Origin: Buxus sempervirens
Lineage: Eukaryota > Streptophyta > Magnoliopsida > Buxales > Buxaceae
Length of the DNA: 64,000 bases
NCBI GenBank assembly: GCA_947561395.2
Contig: OX387183.1
Coordinates: 41,584,901 to 41,648,900, forward strand
Direction: 5' to 3'
How positions within the stretch are numbered: the first letter of the stretch is position 1; every line of letters begins with the position of its first letter. A model generated the notes under the pieces. It was not told where the DNA came from. It did not search any database and worked only from the letters and a program-made list of their open reading frames with translations. Below, piece by piece: positions 60,201-64,000 of this stretch. The translations under genes and the position numbers were made by a program.

Positions 60201-63200
60201 CCAAATGAGTGAGTTTTCAAGAATTAATTATTTAAATCATAACTTACACATGTAAACCATAATGTACAGTTATTAACCATAAGAATTTATTTATTTATTA
60301 ATTTTAAGATTTATAATAAGAATATAAAGATGATATTAAAAAATCGAATGAATCCATGATTGATACACCAATTATGGATTGATGTTACATAAGATATATT
60401 TTCATAGTAACTTAAAAATGTGCAGAAAATCTCCAATCATGAGAAAAGTTAAAAAAAGAAAAAATGTTCCATAGCTTTACTTGAAGGAAACAATCAATTT
60501 GTGGAACTATTCTGTCACTCTAAATTGATGCTATATATTAATTATATCACCTATTTATAGAACTTAATCAAAATAATGTTTTTGAATTTTTTGAAATTGT
60601 TCAGAAGATGAGTGTTACCAAGATGAATATGGTAAGATGGATGTATGGCAAAGCTTGAGAAGACAAAGTAAGAAATGAAAATATTTGAAAGGATTAGGCA
60701 TTGCATGTATTAGGGATAAAATTGAGGTGATTTGGACATATAAAGCAAAGACCTAGAGATGCATCTGTAAGAAGGTGTGAGAGTACGCATTTTGAATGGC
60801 CTAAGAGATCAAGAATAAAAATCTAAAATGACAGGGATGGAGTTAAGAAAACAAGATTTACATAAACTTAAATTAATTGAAGATATGATTTTTGATAGAA
60901 CAGGATGAAAAGACAAGATTCGTGTTGCGGACCCACTTTGGTGGAAAGTGGTTTATGTTGATGATTATTGATGATGATTTTCATATCAGAAAATAAGAAA
61001 TCAATTTGTTGTCTCAAAATCATCATCAATTCATGAAACTTATAACAAATTATTAATACCTAACTTATGAAGATTAAGCATTGAAATTTATTTTTTAGTC
61101 AAATCTTTAAGCGTTAAAGAATTTTGAAACATAAAATACTTTTCTTATCTTTTAGCAATTGACTGGATAAATTTTTTTTTTTCATATCAGAAAATAAGAA
61201 ATCAATTTGTTGTCTCAAAATCATCATCAATTCATGAAACTTATAACAAATTATTATTACCCAGCTTATGAAGATTAAGCATTGAAATTTATTTTTTAGT
61301 CAAATCTTTAAGCGTTAAAGAATTTTGAAACATAAAATACTTTTCTTATCTTTTAGCAATTGACTGGATAAAATTTTTTTTTTCATATCAGAAAATAAGA
61401 AATCAATTTGTTGTCTCAAAATTTTTATCAATTCATGAAACTAATAACAAATTATTAATACCTAACTTATGAAGATTAAGCATTGAAATTTATTTTTTAG
61501 TCAAATCTTTAAGCGTTAAAGAATTTTGAAACATAAAATACTTTTATTATCTTTTAGCAATTGACTGGATAAAAAAAATTTCTTAGAATTAATTTTCCAT
61601 TATTAGTTTGATTTTTTATTTGTAGATCTTGAAAATTATTAATATTTTCCATGTTAATCAGATGTTTGAAAGTATTTTTCTTAGTGCTGATCAAAATTAT
61701 ACTTTTTTTTGCATGTTTGATAAATTTTGCTTTCTTGTTACAGTATCACCATCCTTTTTCCTGTCTTGTATTTGCTTGTAGCCATTATCTGGTGCATATG
61801 GTCTTGCCAAACACAGGGACGGTCGTTGGGAGTGGGCCATTGCTCCTGGTGTCTCACCGTCTCCTAGATATCAGCATGCAGCAGTGGGTTTTAGTTTCAC
61901 TTTATCGGTTTCTTCCTTTTCATTTTCTTAAAGATATTCTTGTTTCTTATTTTTTTTTAAGTCATCAATCAATTACATTCTTTATTTTTCCCAGGTTTTT
62001 GTTAATGCACGGCTCCATGTATCTGGAGGGGCACTTGGTGGTGGTCGCATGGTGGAAGACTCATCAAGTGTGGCAGGTATTTGCTTTTTTTCTTTGGAGA
62101 TTTGGATTTATGGGTACTTTCATATCTTTGTGCAGCATGGGATTTTTTGATCCTATATGTTAAACGCAATGCAAGGATTGCAAAGTAGAAAAGTGGTTGT
62201 ATTATTACTTGAAAATTATGCAATTTTTCTCTCTCTACTGCCATCTCCTGTTTGTGTAATGTGTTTGTATGCCATTTAGGATTTCTAGATATATCCTTCA
62301 ATCTTTTATGCTTTAAAATTTAGTCAGATGTTCATTTTTGTGCTTGGAGATGAAAGAATTAAAATTATGCTTCAAAATATTGTATGAAAATATATATTCA
62401 GACCTTAAAACATGGAAAACAAATTGATATTGGAAACATTATAAAAATTTATGAAAACATTGTAAACTCATTGAAAATATAAAAAAACTGAAGTAAGGCT
62501 CATTTAGATGTAAATATAGGCTCAAAATATGATGAATTAACATGAAGTTCATATTACAGACCTGTTCACATAATATAAATTAACGTGGAAACAAATTGGT
62601 TCCCATGAAGAAGAGGGAGAGAAGGTTATGGAACAATTTATGAGCTTTGTCAGTTCGCACAAAAAGAAGAAGATTCAATGGAAATATAGGAATATATTAT
62701 ATAGAGGACAAAGATAAGGAATAAGTTGGAAGAATTGTTCCTTTTCTAGTAATCGAATATGTAAACCCATGAAGAAGAATAAGATTTGAGTAATAAACAA
62801 CAGTAACAGTCACAAAATTCATTATTGATGTTAGTTAGGGTCAGGAAAAAATAGAAAATAAGGACTTACCAGACTTTCTTAGAGGCACTTAAGGCAATAA
62901 TACATGGTGGATTTTTGAGTGAGCAAGAGTCGTGGCAGATGAAGAGGTCCCTATGTAGGAACGAGTTGCATAACCCTATTCCTTTTTGAAAGAATGAGAA
63001 AAACCATTGGTGTTTGTTCAAATTTTGGATGTTGAACTTATGTCACACAATTTACCCAATCTGGTTTTATTTATTCAACAAGTTGAAAGATATTACATAA
63101 TTATTTATAGTGATGCCTGCGTATTTGTATCTTAAGAGGAACAAAAGAGAGAAGAAGGGGTTGGGGGGGGGGTGGGCTGAGGTTGTGGAAAGAAATCTGT

Positions 63201-63942
63201 GATATAGCCACATGGGTATATTCGTATGGTAGTAAAAAGTCAAATGACTTATAAGCCTGCCAATTGGAAATTTGATGTCAAATTTGGTCCAATCATTACT
63301 GAAGTGGTGAGTGATGGGAATGAAATCCCTGTTTCTAAAGTAGAAAATTTGGGATTAGGTGGGATTGAACTTGCCTCCCTATGTCATGGTAGAGGTAGAT
63401 CATTTTTTTGGCTGCAGTATTATAGGTGGGCACCTGGGCCAGTTACTTTGATGTAAAGCTGACATGTTGGCGGCTAAGAGCTTGTTCATTACAGTAATCT
63501 CAAATCTCAACTAGGCATAAATGCACAAAATTATTTTATTGTGTTAAATCATGGTTACTTTGTCATATTTTGGGATTCAAATCTCATTCTTCTCCACAAT
63601 TATTCTCTTTTCTCTGAGAGAGATGCTGCTAAAACCATCATGCCTCTGTACTTTGGTTTATTGCGAAGGAAAGTGAACTTTAACATCTTTCCTTTTCCCT
63701 CTTGTTTTGGTCAAGGCTTTTTCACCCATAAACCTAACAAATATGCTTTTTGCTTTTTTCAGTGTTAGATACTGCAGCAGGAGTTTGGTGTGATACTAAG
63801 TCTGTTGTTACAAGTCCTAGAACAGACAGATACAGTGCTGATGCAGCTGGCGGGGATGCTGCAGTTGAATTGACAAGGCGGTGCAGGCATGCTGCGGCTG
63901 CAGTTGGTGATTCAATCTTTATTTATGGTGGACTGAGGGGTG
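38769..63942 (+). CDS. BSL2/BSL3-like: BSL2/BSL3-type Ser/Thr phosphatase with Kelch repeats (5' part, ten exons)
   Basis: Exons: 38769-39231, 39824-39884, 40026-40104, 44672-44751, 44862-44956, 45072-45171, 58607-58676, 61782-61883, 61995-62076, 63763-63942. All introns are GT...AG and the frame holds at every junction, giving 437 codons. The protein starts with an acidic/Ser-Ala-Gln tail (residues 1-85), then PTYSVVNAIIGKEEDG and a Kelch propeller: RCGHTLTAI, LILFGGATALEGN, PSPRAAHVATAVGTMVVIQG, GPRYGHVMSLVGQ, AIGGNDGKRPLADVWALDT, LLLLCGGRDANN, RYQHAAVFVN and CRHAAAAVGDSIFIYGG. The C-terminal PP1-like phosphatase lies beyond the window. Members of this family dephosphorylate BIN2-class kinases in brassinosteroid signalling and affect stomatal development. 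The sequence resembles BSL2/BSL3 more than BSL1 or BSU1. Confidence 0.95.
39824..39884 (+). CDS. BSL exon 2
   Basis: LAGATADVHCYDVLSNKWS. Acceptor TTGCAG|GG, donor CTAG|GTAAGG. Intron 1 (39232-39823, 592 bp) has no recognisable element. Confidence 0.93.
40026..40104 (+). CDS. BSL exon 3
   Basis: RLIPLGEQPSPRAAHVATA then VGTMVVIQ. Acceptor TTGTAG|GC, weak donor CAG|GTTGGC before the 4.6-kb intron 3. Intron 2 is 141 bp. Confidence 0.92.
40313..40338. repeat. 26-base G homopolymer
   Basis: An uninterrupted run of 26 G on the sense strand of intron 3. Its exact length may be affected by sequencing error. Confidence 0.9.
40390..44175 (-). mobile_element. RTE-clade LINE, degenerate, antisense in BSL intron 3
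   Basis: On the minus strand: endonuclease with NSVGIIVDKHMKDNVVGIGR (about 43955-43895) and YKDSKTIPRRFLHHNKVD (about 43595-43540, family form CKVIPGESLTTQHRLVV); linker RDLNQVK..KD near 43100; reverse transcriptase with QFGFMLGRSTIEVILLTRQL (about 41450-41390); and C-terminal YLGSIIHKED and NVTHIIKDGWLK (about 40940-40850) with VTEMH near 40710. Stops and frameshifts are frequent throughout. The 3' end near 40390 runs into CATA and CA microsatellite sequence, as RTE elements often do. It is split by an insertion at about 41775-42960. Confidence 0.75.
41775..42960 (-). mobile_element. Probable L1 LINE 3' fragment inside the RTE element
   Basis: The left edge is a T-run followed by CGATCAGTACTGAAAATGC and TTTATTAAAA, the usual antisense appearance of a plant L1 3' end with poly(A). 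No domain can be recognised in the rest. The right edge is unclear; a T16 run and a G/T-rich stretch lie near 42790-42830. Confidence 0.4.
44672..44751 (+). CDS. BSL exon 4
   Basis: GGIGPAGLSTEDLHVLDL then TLPRPRWH. Acceptor CTTAG|GG, donor CACAG|GTTTGC. Confidence 0.93.
44862..44956 (+). CDS. BSL exon 5
   Basis: RVVVQGPGPGPRYGHVMSL, VGQRFLLAIGGND; a Kelch strand with the double Gly. Intron 4 is 110 bp. Donor GATG|GTAAGT. Confidence 0.94.
45072..45171 (+). CDS. BSL exon 6
   Basis: GKRPLADVWALDTAAKPYEW then RKLEPEGEGPPPC. Intron 5 is 115 bp. Donor GCAT|GTGAGA opens the 13.4-kb intron 6. Confidence 0.94.
45172..46454. other. Start of BSL intron 6, no element recognised
   Basis: AT-rich unique-looking sequence up to the left target duplication of the L1 insertion (TAAATTAGTA, 46445-46454). 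No gene or known repeat is seen. Confidence 0.6.
46455..46596 (-). other. Non-L1 sequence at the 3' end of the LINE, possible 3' transduction
   Basis: On the minus strand the L1 3' UTR ends ATCCAGTTGCTATC. About 140 bp follows that encodes MTQEEYEQHVSSYQREYRF, then RIGWKRYCHFIGERAGFEPH, ending CATTTCAG just before the target repeat. The frame is uninterrupted and exon-like. I do not recognise the peptide. It could be transduced flanking sequence, a family-specific 3' UTR, or chance. Confidence 0.4.
46726..50375 (-). pseudogene. L1 ORF2: endonuclease, reverse transcriptase, zf-RVT
   Basis: Endonuclease 50375-49539 (278 codons intact): VLSWNTRGLN, IVLLQESK, SRGSSGGIVMAW, CIGGDFNVIRYPSE, SKIDRFLVS and SDHTPLIL, with the catalytic Asn, Glu, Asp and His residues all present. 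Reverse transcriptase 49593-48030, main open stretch 49268-48234: VNATFIVLIPKKEG, SKSQGAFVGGRQ, CKLDLQKAYDHVNWEFL, SSRGLRQGDPLSPLLF and the catalytic FADD in LLFADDILIFCK. C-terminal part 47795-46726 includes CSICKMEEENVAHLFLHC, the zf-RVT motif. Frame changes fall near 49590-49540, 49260, 48220, 47800-48020 and 47220-47350. It nicks target DNA and copies its RNA in active relatives; this copy cannot. Confidence 0.9.
50390..52715 (-). pseudogene. L1 ORF1 (DUF4283-type RNA-binding protein)
   Basis: Begins MLGSRRFNERKLVIERK at 52715 in one frame. From 52462 it continues in another frame with EIHNLGWSPVIG, RRLINMKEAC and TWIKIEGIPLHLMG, the DUF4283-like core of plant L1 ORF1. After a stop at 51944-51946 the same frame continues to 50390 with a long Glu/Ser/Asp-rich tail of about 470 codons and no CCHC knuckle. 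The family protein binds L1 RNA. Confidence 0.75.
53321..54440. other. AT-rich intron 6 segment with a 160-bp duplication and an open stretch
   Basis: Very AT-rich at 53330-54000. It contains a tandem duplication (53599-53880). At 54110-54430 base composition rises and short frames open on both strands (for example VLAKRSKNTSRNLARE on plus), but no domain is recognised and coding is doubtful. Confidence 0.5.
53599..53880. repeat. Two diverged copies of a 160-bp unit
   Basis: GACACCCATCT begins both copies, at 53599 and 53759, followed by GGGAGTCCCTAGATA or GGGTGCCCCTATATA and a matching AT-rich tail. Confidence 0.75.
56655..56735 (-). mobile_element. Possible L1 3'-end scrap
   Basis: TTTTTTAATCAGTAAAAGTAAG followed by TTGCATTAAATACAAG resembles the antisense 3' end at 41790 in intron 3. 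It is short and has no domain. Confidence 0.3.
57780..57868. repeat. GA/GGGA microsatellite with a G14 run
   Basis: A purine-only tract of GAGAGAG and GGGAGGGAGGG units around a run of G. It could form G-quadruplexes on the sense strand. Confidence 0.85.
58607..58676 (+). CDS. BSL exon 7
   Basis: YATASARTDGLLLLCGGRD then ANNV. Acceptor TTATAG|GT completes the Met codon split by intron 6. Donor GTG|GTGAGT. Confidence 0.94.
59240..59597 (+). mobile_element. Short solo LTR, probably copia
   Basis: Starts TGTTGCGTAATAACCC and ends TATTACA (358 bp). The perfect 5-bp duplication ATAGG lies at 59235-59239 and 59598-59602. It contains TTTACGTGGTTTGGC and CCTACGTCCACGGG, which I associate with plant LTRs. 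No primer site or internal sequence follows. Confidence 0.8.
60605..60975 (+). mobile_element. RTE-clade LINE 3' fragment, sense in BSL intron 7
   Basis: The plus strand reads MSVTKMNMVRWMYGKA (family form AEMRMLRWMCGKT). The RTE C-terminal pattern follows: LRDQE region, MELRKQDLHKLKLIEDMIFD, then KIRVADPLWW (family form RNRIHVADP). It ends in GATGATTATTGATGATGA repeats, as RTE tails do. It is 5'-truncated, with several stops. Confidence 0.75.
60981..61583. repeat. Three near-identical 201-bp tandem copies
   Basis: TCATATCAGAAAATAAGAAA begins copies at 60981, 61182 and 61383, exactly 201 bp apart. The copies differ at only a few sites (for example CATCATCAA versus TTTTTATCAA near their first third) and end in AATTGACTGGATAAA plus a T-run of varying length. 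High identity suggests recent expansion. Confidence 0.92.
61782..61883 (+). CDS. BSL exon 8
   Basis: PLSGAYGLAKHRDGRWEWA then IAPGVSPSPRYQHAA; 34 whole codons. Acceptor TTGTAG|CC, donor GCA|GTGGGT. The 3' triplication lies about 200 bp upstream of the acceptor. Confidence 0.94.
61995..62076 (+). CDS. BSL exon 9
   Basis: VFVNARLHVSGGALGGGRM then VEDSSSVA. Intron 8 is 111 bp. Donor GCAG|GTATTT. Confidence 0.94.
62077..63762. other. BSL intron 9 (1686 bp), no element recognised
   Basis: AT-rich. A G-rich tract near 63160-63175 is the only low-complexity feature noted. Confidence 0.65.
63763..63942 (+). CDS. BSL exon 10
   Basis: VLDTAAGVWCDTKSVVTSPR, TDRYSADAAGGDAAVELTRR, CRHAAAAVGDSIFIYGGLRG. 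Acceptor TTTCAG|TG, donor GGTG|GTAAGA. The next exon, encoding the linker toward the phosphatase domain, lies beyond the window. Confidence 0.94.
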
Positions 63943-64000
63943 GTAAGATATCAAAATGAATTCATCTGGATGCATTTCTTGTTGATATTTTAGGACATGA

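Larger units (their letters stand above)
58677..61781. other. BSL intron 7 (3105 bp)
   Basis: Holds a 358-bp solo LTR, an RTE LINE tail and a 201-bp triplication. The stretches 58677-59234 and 59603-60600 show nothing recognisable. Confidence 0.7.

Noticed and set aside
61651-62163. 170-codon plus-strand open frame overlapping BSL exons 8 and 9
   Set aside because: It runs through intron sequence in a different frame from the exons; BSL homology fixes the real frame.
1-64000. tRNA, rRNA or microRNA genes
   Set aside because: No cloverleaf with proper A and B boxes or rRNA sequence was seen; the tRNA-like bits are retroelement primer sites and a SINE head.

Overview
The window is nuclear DNA from a flowering plant. 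It holds the 5' part of one conserved plant gene with AG/GT-spliced introns, set in and interrupted by plant-type transposable elements (Ty1/copia, Ty3/gypsy, L1 and RTE LINEs, hAT, a SINE). I cannot name the species. Nothing looks prokaryotic or organellar.

Host gene. Ten coding exons between 38769 and 63942 (+) encode the Kelch half of a BSL2/BSL3-type Ser/Thr phosphatase (BSU1-like family, brassinosteroid signalling). The model keeps reading frame across every junction and gives 437 codons; the phosphatase domain lies beyond the right edge. The introns are inflated: intron 3 is 4.6 kb and holds an antisense RTE LINE, intron 6 is 13.4 kb and holds a near full-length antisense L1 of about 6.9 kb, and intron 7 is 3.1 kb with a solo LTR, an RTE tail and a 201-bp triplication. 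Four short upstream ORFs precede the start codon.

Left flank, 1-38 kb. This is a stack of nested elements with no intact host gene. Target-site duplications (TSDs) fix many boundaries. Three solo LTRs lie inside one another at 1774-8847, the innermost two with perfect 5-bp TSDs. A gypsy 5' LTR end, primer site and gag remnant (8.8-15.7 kb) is split by a 2.7-kb solo LTR. An L1 remnant on the minus strand (about 15.7-28.0 kb) is cut by a 1.7-kb solo LTR, a 2.6-kb solo LTR, a gene-carrying hAT element (20138-21599) and a nearly complete copia element (22435-27238). A second hAT (28064-30469) carries another solo LTR. A retroelement with 85-88-bp LTRs (31365-34009) carries sequence related to an autoinhibited Ca2+-ATPase. 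A copia gag remnant is split by one more solo LTR (34980-36782), and a SINE with a 17-bp TSD sits about 0.7 kb upstream of the BSL start codon.

Most unusual signal. Several LTRs carry short tandem arrays of hairpins. In some the loop sequence is conserved while both stem arms change together (6980-7102, 10518-10952, 3365-3407); in others the stem is conserved (40-545, 29901-29976, 35084-35186). Matching arm changes between units suggest that the fold itself has been maintained.
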